Shown here: in pieces, positions 37,134 through 56,213 of the stretch
Position numbering within the stretch: position 1 is the first letter of the stretch
How the letters are laid out: every line of letters begins with the position of its first letter
Source of the DNA: Symsagittifera roscoffensis
Lineage: Eukaryota > Xenacoelomorpha > Acoela > Convolutidae
Reading direction: 5' to 3'
NCBI RefSeq assembly: GCF_963678635.1
Contig: NC_087068.1
Location: forward strand, 49,001,724-49,061,723
Length of the DNA stretch: 60,000 nucleotides
The notes under the pieces: model-generated
The model's input: only the letters and a program-made list of their open reading frames with translations
Database searches by the model: none
What the model was told of the DNA's origin: nothing
Translations under genes and position numbers: made by a program

Positions 37134-37701
37134 GCTAACCTGAAGAACGTCATTATAACATGCTAAAGTGAGGCAAATTTACACAGCCCAGAAAAATAAC
37201 CAAAAAATGCATGTAGTTCTTAAACAGGGAACAACAGCGGTTCTCCTTGATGAGCTAAATGACTCGTATCTTGGTCCTTTCTCTTGTGTATTAAGCGTCT
37301 TAATAAAGTCAACAGAGACCAAGTTCACAATTTCGTATCGTATACAAGCAAATAAAAATTTTAAAAACTAAACACAAAAATGGTTCAGCTTTGCATCGGA
37401 CTCTCGCTTTTTTCCTTGTTAAAACGATTTATTCCAATGGCGAAGATTTGAGATCTGAAGGTTAAAGTTTCAATTTTGAAATTGATTACAAGACGCACGT
37501 GGTAAAATCTGATGTCATCGTTTTGTTTTAAGTAACACAAAAATGTCAGATACTAGCAGTAAAACATGCAATTGAATTGGAGTGCTTTTTCATTGGATAA
37601 CGCATCCGATTTTGCTTAAAATTCCACTAGAAAAAGACGGGTTTTTCGGTCTTGTCGAGACTGCGTTTTGTCCGAACGCAAAAAATTTCGAAATTATTTG
37701 A

Positions 37702-37830
37702 CCGGCTCTTTTTCCTTTCCACACCCCCCCCCCACCTCACTCAAACATCAAATTTATGGTCTAACGAGTAGCCCCCCCCCCACCTCACACGAGCTTCAAT
37801 ATATATGTGTAACGAACATTAACAAAGTTT
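37702..37830. mobile_element. Partial MITE of the GGCTCTTTTCC family
   Basis: GGCTCTTTTTCC, two C-runs followed by ACCTCA, and CTAACGAGTA match pieces of 34115-34318, but the order is broken. It lies upstream of the peroxiredoxin start. Confidence 0.6.
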
Positions 37831-37875
37831 ACTCTTTTTGACGTTTTAGAGGCTCAAAATTTTTTTGAACGACAA

Positions 37876-38100
37876 AATTTTTGAACACAGGCGAAGCTGT
37901 GCTTCGCAAACACTAGTCAAACACTTAACAAATCACGGACGTTTAATAAGAAATAAAGCAGAGAACAGATGCTATGACATTTCCAATGCTACAGATCGTG
38001 ATTATAGCAAAAGTGCCACTAAATAAGTGAAGACTTTTATTTGCGATTTTGGTTAGAAAAAAGAAGGTTCGTACGTATACACCGCCGCTAGCAAGCTTGA
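37876..38100 (-). mobile_element. SINE fragment (GCGAAGC-head family) lacking the tRNA part
   Basis: GGCGAAGCTGTGCTTCGCAA, then AAAGCAGAGAACAGATGCTA, TTATTTGCGATTTTGG and GGTTAGAAAAAAG match the family. The tRNA-like middle is missing. It is the only element recognised between the 5' end of the peroxiredoxin gene and the 3' end of RSPRY1. Confidence 0.65.
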
Positions 38101-38371
38101 TAGTGCAGCATTCTACATTTGCCCCAGAATTGAAGTAAGTGAACTTTCACCTAGTTCATTAACACTCCAATCAACCTACCAACTTATGTCATTTCCGGGC
38201 GATGGTATTCAGTTTTTTTCAGCAATACTTGGTTCAGATGGCTCAATTCATTATAAATGCTAATTCTTGCCAAAGATTGCCAACTCGTCGGTTAGATTAC
38301 ACATTCTTGCAAAACAGATTTTAAAAGGATAAAATTCCAAGTTGAGCTAATCTACAAAACAGATATAATTC

Positions 38372-38377
38372 TTTATT
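38372..38377 (-). terminator. Poly(A) signal AATAAA for RSPRY1
   Basis: AATAAA on the minus strand, 88 nt beyond the RSPRY1 stop codon. Position and orientation suit the 3' end of the transcript. Confidence 0.55.
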
Positions 38378-38464
38378 CTGCTAATTACAACTTAAGTTAC
38401 TGGCTGCGCATATTGTTGAAATAAAATTGAACATAAATGGGAAATGTTTGTTGATTATCTTGAT

Positions 38465-47790
<9,326 letters not shown>

Positions 47791-48231
47791 TGCTCACTTC
47801 AAGGTCTCTGCAAGATGAGTTAGAGTCTCATATGGTGCGACTGAGGAACATGTTGCTTTCTTACAAATTTTAACTGAAAACAACGTGTACCAGGAAACTA
47901 AAAAAATAATGACAGCCGGTATTTTAAGGCTATTTCTGTGGGCTCTTAAACTCCGCATCGTGAAATTTAAGCTTTGTAGAAGCTGATGTATCTGAAACAC
48001 TCGCCCAAAAAAAAACACTTTTTTCACGATCGAATAATCGAATATCTGAAATGAAGTGTTGTATTGTAGTTAAATAAAAAATCTAACTAAATTACATGGG
48101 AACGAAAGATCAATAAAAACTTCTTTAAATAAACTTAAATTCAAGCAATATTTCCATAGGAAGCCACAGTTTGTCGTCCAAACCAAGATAACGGAAAAAA
48201 AATTAAAAACACTTAAATCAAAAACTTCAAT

Positions 48232-48785
48232 TCAGAAAAGAATGATAGAAATGAACAGAATGAAATGTACGAATGGTTTAGCACCTAAAGCGCAGCCCGA
48301 ATTGCCTCGTTGAATTGTCAGGTTGAGGCGTTGTCTCAAGTACCTGTGTGAATTGGGTTCTCCGGTGACAGACCTGATTCTGTTGGCTAGCTGTTGCAGA
48401 AAATCCAGACTTGTTTTGCCGATACCTAGATTTTCAACTGCAATTGACTCTAAGATGATCCTTCTTGGAAGATCTGAGTAAAAACGTCGCTTTCTTACCT
48501 CAGCATCTATTGCTACGCTTGAACACGATAACATACATGAATTGATGTTGGAGTTGGCAACTCTGCTAAAAAAACGTAAGAACACAAGGCGTCAGAGTTA
48601 AACCATCAACGCGTCATCCATCGCGTTGGAACTCCTTGAACTGTTACGTCCGATAGATTCAAAAATGCTCGTGAAACCAGCGGTCTTCAGAAAATGTTCA
48701 ATGAGTACGTTGCACTGTGTGGAGTGGACCTGTTTAATTTTGAGACAAACTAGAGCATAGAAACCATCCGTATGGCCTATAGTGC
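48232..48785 (-). pseudogene. Relic of restriction-like-endonuclease retrotransposon, C-terminal part
   Basis: Two minus-strand frames, about 48785-48598 and 48585-48232, align in order with the C-terminus of the element at 50213-52966. The first has TDGFYALVC and a region matching the HARHSMGNH to KRPDG stretch but without the RPD motif. The second has AVENLGIGKTSL and YLRQRLNLTIQRGNSG. Frame breaks and lost motifs show it is dead. Confidence 0.75.
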
Positions 48786-48790
48786 CACGC

Positions 48791-48791
48791 T

Positions 48792-48861
<70 letters not shown>

Positions 48862-48867
48862 AGAGAG
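48791..48867. repeat. GA microsatellite
   Basis: Two runs of AGAGAG separated by CGCGTA. The Ser/Leu-rich and Arg/Glu-rich open frames over it are not genes. Confidence 0.95.
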
Positions 48868-49060
48868 TTTAGGCTGGTGTGTTTTACACAAGGGTTTGCA
48901 CCCATCCATCACTTGGCGGCTGAGCTGACTTTCTTCACCGGGTTGCTATGTCCACAGTTGCATATAAAAGCCAAGGAACATAAGTAGACTTCAGAGATCT
49001 TTGTAGAAGTAATTCCCGTATAATTTTTTTTAAGTACGGTTTGTCAATTTGTTCAAGGTC
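48868..49060. repeat. Dispersed segment next to the GA microsatellite
   Basis: GTGTGTTTTACACAAGGGTT, CACCCATCCATCACTT and GTTGCATATAAAAGCC recur at 55300-55500 and 58396-58600, each time beside a GA run. It belongs with the endonuclease-type retrotransposon relics. A TATAAAA is present but no start site can be claimed. Confidence 0.7.
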
Positions 49061-49399
49061 AATTTTTCATTTTTCTGTATTATATTCAATAATTGACTGG
49101 TTTTTTTCCAAAAAATTTCGTCAGCCTTTCTTGTTCGAGTTTTTGTTATCAACGTTAGATCTTTTCGTCTTGTTATTAAAATATCGACATTGGTTTCGTA
49201 TTCGACTTAATCGGTAGTTTGATGTTGTAGCTGCCTTTAAACAATGATACTAGCATTAACAGATCATGTAGTTCAAAGTAATACGATAATGGAAGCAGTC
49301 TCAGTTCAGTTTATCTTTGTTTGTAGCTCTTATCCCGAAGCTGGTGATGCATAACTAATTACAGGTATTACATATCCTACGTACGCATTGAGATCAGTG

Positions 49400-49812
49400 T
49401 TTTTAGCAGCAAGAGAGGAGATGTTTCACTTTCGATAGATCTTTCTTAACTTTTCTGGTATCGAAGTTAAAAGCTTGAAATCATCCGCATAATCAAACGC
49501 TTCACATTCTGTCATTTACTTTGTTAGGTCGTTCACATATATTATGAAAAGTAGCGGGCCGCGTAAGGAACCGTGAGGTACACCACTAGTGTCAGGTACT
49601 GTTTCAGAAATGCAGTCATTTATTTTAACATACTATTGGCGGTAAGATAAAAAATAGCAAGAAAATTACCTCCAATGTCTAATTGTTCAACTTTTTGGAG
49701 CAGCAAGTCGTGTGGAACACTATCAAAAGCTTTTTTGAAGTCATGGTATAACACAAAAAGTTAGTTTTCATTTTCATCGCATTCTTTGTATAGAAGGTCT
49801 GAAACAAAACTA
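49400..49812 (-). pseudogene. Older LINE reverse transcriptase, 3' part
   Basis: Minus-strand translation shows FVLYHDFKKAFDSVPHDLLL, SGVPHGSLRGPLLFIIYVND and the catalytic YADDFKLL near 49510, with stops and frame changes. It continues the frame of 53090-53600 once the plus-strand insertion is removed. Confidence 0.85.
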
Positions 49813-49817
49813 AGTAG
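49813..49817. repeat. Target-site duplication AGTAG, left
   Basis: AGTAG here and at 53085-53089 borders the inserted retrotransposon. Removing the insert and one copy restores an open frame across the old LINE. Confidence 0.75.
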
Positions 49818-49913
49818 CTTTTAGCCTAATTGTTGTGTTAAACTTATTAAATAGATTTTTGGCCGGTCCGGGTCCGAGCTAACACCCATGCAGCAATCAC
49901 AACAAGCAGACAC

Positions 49914-50212
49914 ATGACACGAGTGACGAACTATCCATGCATACGCTGCAAGAAGACCGTTTCCAAGAGGGTATATTCGATACAATGTGCTGATTGCCTT
50001 TTCTGGATTCATCAAAAATGCACCGATATGACGATAGCGGGGATCAAACGCAGGTCCGGACATCCCTGGCATTGCGGGTGCACTGATATCCAAGACCCTT
50101 TTACCGATAACACGACGGTCGACGGAAACGATGGAGACTTGGGCGAGGAGACGACGACGAGGAGATACGAGGTTTTGGAGCGGAAGATATCAGAAGTGGA
50201 CTCACCCAAGCC
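49914..50212 (+). pseudogene. N-terminal zinc-finger segment of the retrotransposon protein (other frame)
   Basis: From ATG 49914: Cys9-x2-Cys12, Cys25-x2-Cys28, His33-x2-Cys36, then WHCGC, a PHD-like or treble-clef cysteine pattern, followed by an acidic stretch and ERKISEV. The frame then leaves the main reading frame. A single missing base near 50195-50200 would join it to the 917-codon frame (ending LTQAMADLQ). Confidence 0.7.
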
Positions 50213-52966
50213 ATGGCGGACCTCCAACTATCCGAAGATGATGCAGATATCGGATTTCACTTGGTGGACGCCCAGCAGTTGCTGCAGAAGTACCTGTCAA
50301 GTAAGCCGCGTATACTCAAATGCGTCCCGAAAGCAAGTCGACGACAATTCCGTGACATTCTCTGCAAAACTCTCAACGATATCGTCGAACATCCCAACGA
50401 TGAAGAGTTATGGATCAAGCTATTCACACTTCCTGGTCATTGCTTGCGACAACCAGACAGAGGAGGGTCCGGCAGAAGGAAGTCCCTGGGTCAGATTGTC
50501 AACAGTCAAATCGAAAAGTTTTCCAAACTGCGTGAATATGTGATCGAATTAACTAAGAAACAGAAGAAACCAAGTAAGACATCTGCAAATGAGAAACTCG
50601 CGCGAGCAGTTTGCTCCAAGATTGACGAAGGCGACATCAGAGGCTCAGTGCGTCTTTTAACATCCGACTGCGGAATAGCTGGTAATGACGAAACAACATT
50701 GAAGCTGTTACAGGAAAAACAACTACCTGCACCGTCTGATAGACGTCTTTTCCCGGACGCCAACTGTGACCCTCTCTCATTGACTGTGGATGATATTCGG
50801 AAAGGGGTGATGTATTTTCAACCTGGGTCAGCCGCTGGAATAACTGGGTTGAGACCCCAGCACCTGAAGGATTGCTTGGGAAAAGGTGAAGACATTGAAC
50901 AATTTCTCCGCACTCTGACCACATTTTGCAATTTACTTCTTGCCGGTAACGTGCCCAGAAATATAAAGCCGATTATCGCCGGAGCGAACCTATGCGCTTT
51001 AGCGAAGAAAGAAGGTGGTATTAGACCAATAGCTTCTGGGGACGTTCTCCGTAGACTGACTGCCAAGTGTGCTGCGAAGATTGCTGCCAAACGCCACAAC
51101 AACTTGTTTCTCCCACATCAGTTGGGATGTGGTGTCATGGGCGGAGCTGAAGCTGCTGCACATGCGCTGCGTAAGTTCGTTGAAGACGCAAGTAATGGAA
51201 CTGTGCTGCTCAAACTGGATTTCAAGAACGCTTTCAATTCGATACGAAGAGACGTTGTAGCCGAGAAACTACACGAACATATGCCAGAGCTCAGTAGTTT
51301 TTTCGACCTGTGCTATAGCGAAACTACGTGTCTATCATTTGGCGAATTTTTGATAGACTCATCAGAGGGAGCACAACAAGGCGACCCATTAGCCGTCTTT
51401 TTATTCTGCCTGGCAATCAACAACATTCTGCAGACCTTGATCTCAAATTTCAAATCCGGCTATGTGGACGACATAAGCATTGGTGATGTCATGTGGCAAA
51501 ACGTCCTCAAAGACCTCGAGATGGCGATGACCGAAGGGGTCAAGATTGGAATGGAATTGAACCTGAAAAACAAGTCCGAACTCATCGTTTTCTGTGATGA
51601 TGCACGAGAGAGGGATTCGATTATCCAATCTTTCCTGGCAGTTTTTCCTCATATTACCATCACTGAACCCACAGATTTAGTCCTCTTAGGTGCTCCTATC
51701 GGCGAAAACGCACAAGAAGCCGTTGTTAATGAGAAACTTGATGAACTCAGTCGAATGTGCAGTCGATTGCGATCCCTACCTTCCCATGTTGCTTTCTTTC
51801 TTTTAAAAAACTGCTTTTATATCCCGAAACTGATGTACATACTGCGAACCTCAACTCTTTTCCTTAAAACTACTTCCTTACACCGATTTGACGAGTGCAT
51901 TCGAAATACATTGCAGGCTATTTTCAATGTGACGATTGACGATCCCCGATGGGAGCTCATGACACTGCCTTGCAAGCTGGGCGGAATGGGAATTATGCAG
52001 GTACCCAAACTCGCCATTGCAGCATATGCGTCATCTGTATTCAGCACTCTCGACATTTGTAATACCATATATGCTAGCGAACCCACTACAGAATCACTAA
52101 TTCAAGATGCTATCCAACGTTGGCGAAACAACGTGAGCACCGACGTGCCTTTGCCAGAACGCAAATATAAGCAAAAAAAGTGGTCACTACCAATGATGCT
52201 TCAACAGGCCGAGCTGCTCAAGGATTCAGGAGACAGTGCCCGCTTGAATGGATTAATGTGTCCCGGAGCTGCTGACTGGCTCAACGCACTACCTTCACGA
52301 TCACTCGCACTCCAACTTAGTGATGATGAATTTCGCATTGCCATTGGATTTCGACTTGGCGCACCAGTCTGTACACCACACAAGTGCTCTTGTGGCGATA
52401 TAGTCGATTCCTACGGCAAACATGCGTTAGTTTGCAAAAAGAGTAGATCAGTTCATGCCAGACACTCTATGGGCAATCACATCATTCATAGAGCGTTCAT
52501 CCAAGCCAATATTCCATCGAAACTCGAGCCGCAAGGACTATTCCGGTCTGACCGCAAGAGACCCGACGGACTGACACTGGTGCCATGGTCACATGGGCGA
52601 GCGTTGGCATGGGACTTTACATGTGTCCATAGGCTAGCCCCCTCTTACACGCAACTCGCTGGTAAAGAGGGACCAACTGTGGCAGATGCGGCCGAGACCC
52701 GTAAACGGTCAAAATACGAATCAATATCTGAGTCTCACATCTTCCAACCAGTTGCAATTGAAACCCTTGGAGGACTGGGAACCGATACGCTGCGTTTCGT
52801 CACTAGCCTGGGCAAGAGAATAACACAGGCTACCGGGGACGACAGAGCGACTCTTTTTCTGCGGCAGAGACTTGGGATTGCTGTTCAGCGGGGCACTGCA
52901 GCTTGTGTCCGCGAGACTCTGGTGGTGGAAGTCGATGACCCGATTGGCGCCGACTTCCGGCGATAA
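50213..52966 (+). CDS. Retrotransposon reverse transcriptase with restriction-like endonuclease, 917 codons
   Basis: The longest intact frame in the window. RT motifs: GLRPQHLK, GGIRPIASGD, KLDFKNAFNS (Asp336), EGAQQGDPLA, and GYVDDISIG with Asp419-Asp420, where the usual F/Y-A-D-D is Y-V-D-D. A thumb-like helical region follows. At the C-terminus C725-S-C727, His737 and Cys741 form a zinc knuckle, then KRPDG (Asp785) and WDFT (Asp801) give a PD-(D/E)xK-like endonuclease. The tail QRLGIAVQRGTAA is shared with relics at 48.2 kb. It would nick target DNA and prime reverse transcription of its own RNA there. The first Met is arbitrary; the natural start is probably 49914. GC content is visibly higher than in flanking DNA. 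Confidence 0.9.
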   Translation: MADLQLSEDDADIGFHLVDAQQLLQKYLSSKPRILKCVPKASRRQFRDILCKTLNDIVEHPNDEELWIKLFTLPGHCLRQPDRGGSGRRKSLGQIVNSQIEKFSKLREYVIELTKKQKKPSKTSANEKLARAVCSKIDEGDIRGSVRLLTSDCGIAGNDETTLKLLQEKQLPAPSDRRLFPDANCDPLSLTVDDIRKGVMYFQPGSAAGITGLRPQHLKDCLGKGEDIEQFLRTLTTFCNLLLAGNVPRNIKPIIAGANLCALAKKEGGIRPIASGDVLRRLTAKCAAKIAAKRHNNLFLPHQLGCGVMGGAEAAAHALRKFVEDASNGTVLLKLDFKNAFNSIRRDVVAEKLHEHMPELSSFFDLCYSETTCLSFGEFLIDSSEGAQQGDPLAVFLFCLAINNILQTLISNFKSGYVDDISIGDVMWQNVLKDLEMAMTEGVKIGMELNLKNKSELIVFCDDARERDSIIQSFLAVFPHITITEPTDLVLLGAPIGENAQEAVVNEKLDELSRMCSRLRSLPSHVAFFLLKNCFYIPKLMYILRTSTLFLKTTSLHRFDECIRNTLQAIFNVTIDDPRWELMTLPCKLGGMGIMQVPKLAIAAYASSVFSTLDICNTIYASEPTTESLIQDAIQRWRNNVSTDVPLPERKYKQKKWSLPMMLQQAELLKDSGDSARLNGLMCPGAADWLNALPSRSLALQLSDDEFRIAIGFRLGAPVCTPHKCSCGDIVDSYGKHALVCKKSRSVHARHSMGNHIIHRAFIQANIPSKLEPQGLFRSDRKRPDGLTLVPWSHGRALAWDFTCVHRLAPSYTQLAGKEGPTVADAAETRKRSKYESISESHIFQPVAIETLGGLGTDTLRFVTSLGKRITQATGDDRATLFLRQRLGIAVQRGTAACVRETLVVEVDDPIGADFRR

Positions 52967-53084
52967 ACAAGTTCAAACTGTTTTAATCTCCATTTAAAAT
53001 GTTGCTTTTCATATGACTCTGGTGCTTATTTTTACCATTTCAAACTTTTTTTATATGTGTCTGAATTCACATTCTTTTCCCCCC
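52967..53084 (+). other. 3' untranslated region of the inserted retrotransposon
   Basis: About 118 nt, T-rich, ending ATTCTTTTCCCCCC just before AGTAG. No poly(A) run and no microsatellite tail. Confidence 0.6.
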
Positions 53085-53089
53085 AGTAG
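53085..53089. repeat. Target-site duplication AGTAG, right
   Basis: Partner of 49813-49817. Confidence 0.75.
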
Positions 53090-53600
53090 TTGCGTAACAA
53101 CTGACCGATGTCTTCTAAATCCGTGTTAAGATTGGTCTAGTTCCTTCTTTACAATGTCATACGATTAATCAACAATAGGTTTTTCCAGGACTTTTGATAT
53201 GCTGCATAAAAGACTTATGAGTCAGTACTGTTCAATCAATGCTCTGGTCTCGTCCTTAAATATTGGTATCATTTCACTCATCTTCCAATAGGATGGAAAA
53301 AAGCCTTTAATTAGGGCAGTTTTGAAAATCAGTAAAAATGACTTGGACAAAGATTGTATATTTTTGAGCATTGTGTTTCCTATCCTTTTTTTTGTTTGTA
53401 AGCCACGTGCCTTATTTATTTGTAGCTTTGTCAAAAATTTCGTTATATTAAATTCATTGATCTCGATTTTATTGAATCTTTGTCTATCGTAACAAATTTT
53501 CGTTATTTGGTTACTTTAAGGAACAAATTAGAAAAAATCACTGAAAAGTTTACATTTTCGCTCATCCTCATTTGTTTTCTGATTTCTGAAAGTCATAGTC
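53090..53600 (-). pseudogene. Older LINE reverse transcriptase, 5' part
   Basis: Minus-strand translation: KLQINKARGLQTKK, SLSKSFLLIFKTALIKGFFP, MSEMIPIFKDE, then with stops LISLLCSISKVLEK and HGFRRHRSVVTQLL. These are the fingers region of a jockey/CR1-like RT. The frame resumes at 49812 (SFVSDLLYKECDEN). Confidence 0.8.
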
Positions 53601-53648
53601 ACCTATCTATCCAAGAACCTGAACCTAAGGGACGGCAACCTTGCAGTC

Positions 53649-55010
53649 GTGCTACTTCTTTTGACGTGGTAGAAGAATAATGCCACTTTCTCTGAGTCGT
53701 GTATTGACTTGATCCATGCTTTCTGGAGCGGTCTGAAGTCTTGACTTGTGAACTCTTTCTGACTCAATAATATTCAGTTTCTGACTACTGCAGTGAACGA
53801 ACATCCAATATGTTGTTAAAACTATAGACGACACTTCTTAGCGATGCACAGACGCCGTGCCTTGTCGGCAGCGAAACTTTATGTTATGTTTTGTCGTTGA
53901 TGATACAGGTCAAAACTCTTTCAAGTTCGAGTCTGATGCGCATGTCGAACTTTTCAAGGAGTTCAGTCTGCTGAAATCCAGGACTGGCTCTTTAAAACGT
54001 ACAAAAAACTTAAGCATCAAAAAGCAATTTTTCAGCAAAAAGAAGCTGTATTAGGTTCTTCAGTAGGGTGTCCAATTGCTTGAGCTTGTCGTCAATCTGG
54101 GTCTCGATGGCTTTTTCTCTAAAACCGATAGTAAGCGGAATATAATTTGAGGTGTCTATGTCAATCGTCGGAAATTTGTAGCTGAACTTTTTCTCAAAAA
54201 TGTTGTCAGGTCCGAAAACAGTTTTTTTCACACTTCTCTTACATGAATAGTCCGAGTGCGGCAGAGTTGTTGCGTATACAGAGAAGATTTTGTAGCGAAG
54301 TTTCCCATGCATCGCCGAATGAAACGTCATCCAGGTATCCTATATTTAAGAGCAACTGCAAGTTCTGTAACAGCGGATGAATGACAAGACATAAACCAAA
54401 TGTGGCTAATGGGTCACATTACTGGAAGCCTTCGGCTGAATGGACAATAGAGTCACCATACATAAGAGAGCAACCAGATTCATAGAAGACTTTGACGAAG
54501 CTCAGAATTTCAGGGAACTGTTCTGAAACCTTCTGCATGATGACTTTACGTCTAACACAGTTAAATGCGTTGAATAATCATTTTTCACGAAAGCTTCATT
54601 AGCAGGCGCGGAAATTATGAACTCACGGGCCGGCTATATGTGCGGCTGCTTCTGTACCATCGGCTGAAACTAATGCTTGAACTTTTTCAGCATGTGTCGA
54701 AAAACACATATAGCGGTGACTCTACGGAGTGTCTCGCCAATGGCTATCGGTCGGACACCACCACGCTTTTTGTTGAGCGAAATGAGCGTGTTGCCTGAAA
54801 GAACTGGCTTTAAGAAATCCAGGACGTTGCCAGAACGACAATTGTTGCAAGGTGTAGTGAAGTTGCTGACTAGGTTGTTACCGGCTTCATTTGACTCATT
54901 GGATCTGACGTGTTTCAGGTGTTGTGGGCGAAGTCCGGAGGGACCAGCGGTACTACAAGCAAAAGAGCAGATGGCTGCTCGTAATTCTTCTTCTTCTCAA
55001 GGATGAGCTT
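53649..55010 (-). pseudogene. Relic of restriction-like-endonuclease retrotransposon, RT part
   Basis: Minus-strand pieces align in order with the intact element: AGPSGLRPQHLKHV, KKRGGVRPIAIGETLRRVTA, DGTEAAAHIAG, NAFNCVRRKVI, HSAEGFQ then CDPLATFGLCLVIHPLL, GYLDDVSFGD, and KVSLPTRHGVCASLRS. Many stops and frame changes. A member of the same family but well diverged, so an older insertion. Confidence 0.85.
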
Positions 55011-55270
55011 GCCGGTTGAGTCTGTCAGTGGAGTTGGTGGAGGTTCCTATCAGGCGGACAGGTAACGTGTACTCAAATCGAATGAAAGCTGCTATCTGTT
55101 TCTGAACAGTCGAAGTGCTTAAACTGCTGGATGAGATTATAAATCATTTGGCTTCTCAAGGATGAGCTTGCCGGTTGTGCCTGTCAGTGGAATTTCCGAT
55201 CAGGCGGACAGGTAACGTGTACTCAAATCGATTGAAAGCTGCTACCTGCCTCTGAACAGTCGAGGTGCAT
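54992..55270. repeat. Tandem duplication of about 159 bp
   Basis: CTCAAGGATGAGCTTGCCGG ... CAGGCGGACAGGTAACGTGT ... GAACAGTCGA occurs twice (from about 54996 and 55155) with some substitutions. It recurs in the second large copy at about 58092-58366. Confidence 0.8.
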
Positions 55271-55299
55271 AGAGAGAGAGAGAGAGAGAGGAGAGAGAT
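55268..55299. repeat. GA microsatellite
   Basis: Short AGAG run, counterpart of that at 48.8 kb; repeated at 58364-58395. Confidence 0.9.
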
Positions 55300-56178
55300 T
55301 TTAGGCTTGTGTGTTTTACACAAGGGTTTGCACCCATCCATCACTTAACGGCTGAGCTGACTTTCTGCACCGGGTTGCAATGTCAACAGTTGCATATAAA
55401 AGCCCAGGAACATAAGTGGACTTCTGAGTTATCTTTATAGAAGTAATTCCCATATAATTTTGTTAGGTATAGTTCGTCAATTTGTTCGAGGTCTATATAT
55501 ATAGGTCATATCCAATCACTTCCCAATTTTTGTCGTTTCCACTTGAATTCGTCGATGGAAACTATATATAAAACAAGTCAAATCAAGTTTTTATATATAT
55601 ATGTTCCTGGGCTTTTATATGCAACTGTTGACATATTCCGCTTACTATCGGTTTTAGAGAAAAAGCCACCGAGACCCAGATTGACGACAAGCTCAAGCAA
55701 TTGGACACCCTACTGAAGAACCTAATACAGCTTCTTTTTGCTGAAAAATTGCTTTTTGATGCTTAAGTTTTTTGTACGTTTTAAAGAGCCATTCCTGGAT
55801 TTCAGCAGACTGAACTCCTTGAAAAGTTCGACATGCGCATCAGACTCGAACTTGAAAGAGTTTTGACCTGTATCATCAACGACAAAACATAACATAAAGT
55901 TTCGCTGCCGACAAGGCACGGCGTCTGTGCATCGCTAAGAAGTGTCGTCTATAGTTTTAACAACATATTGGATGTTCATTCACTGCAGTAGTCAGAAACT
56001 GAATATTATTGAGTCAGAAAGAGTTCACAAGTCAAGACTTCAGACCGCTCCAGAAAGCATGGATCAAGTCAATACACGACTCAGAGAAAGTGGCATTATT
56101 CTTCTACCACGTCAAAAGAAGTAGCACATACATATTTTCGTTGTTACTGTTAGAAAACGGAACAACGAAAAACTAGCT

Positions 56179-56210
56179 TAAGTGTTGTGATAACCTTATT
56201 CAATAGATTT
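56179..56210 (+). repeat. Diverged copy of the retrotransposon 5'-end motif
   Basis: TTAAGTGTTGTGATAACC continues to TTATTCAATAGATTT. It matches about 29 of 33 positions of the form at 49824, and lies between the inverted-repeat arm and satellite C. Confidence 0.6.
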
Positions 56211-56213
56211 GTT

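Larger units (their letters stand above)
49818..53084 (+). mobile_element. Nearly intact non-LTR retrotransposon with C-terminal restriction-like endonuclease
   Basis: A 3267-bp insertion with a 5-bp target duplication, a 5' leader of about 95 nt, one long coding region with a single frameshift, and a 118-nt 3' region with no poly(A) tail. An N-terminal zinc finger, central reverse transcriptase and C-terminal CxC-H-C plus PD-type endonuclease is the plan of the early-branching R2/R4/CRE-like group rather than the apurinic-endonuclease LINEs. The host site is inside another retrotransposon, so strict rDNA-type site specificity is not evident from this copy. Confidence 0.85.
53649..56127. repeat. 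Large inverted duplication with an internal deletion in the right arm
   Basis: 53649-54144 is the reverse complement of 55633-56127 (about 495 bp, almost identical). 55381-55414 is the reverse complement of 55600-55633. The right arm therefore equals the complement of the left side with 54145-55380 deleted. The centre is 55415-55599. Confidence 0.9.

Noticed and set aside
48598-48987. Ser/Leu-rich and Arg/Glu-rich frames over the GA run
   Set aside because: Pure translation of a dinucleotide repeat.
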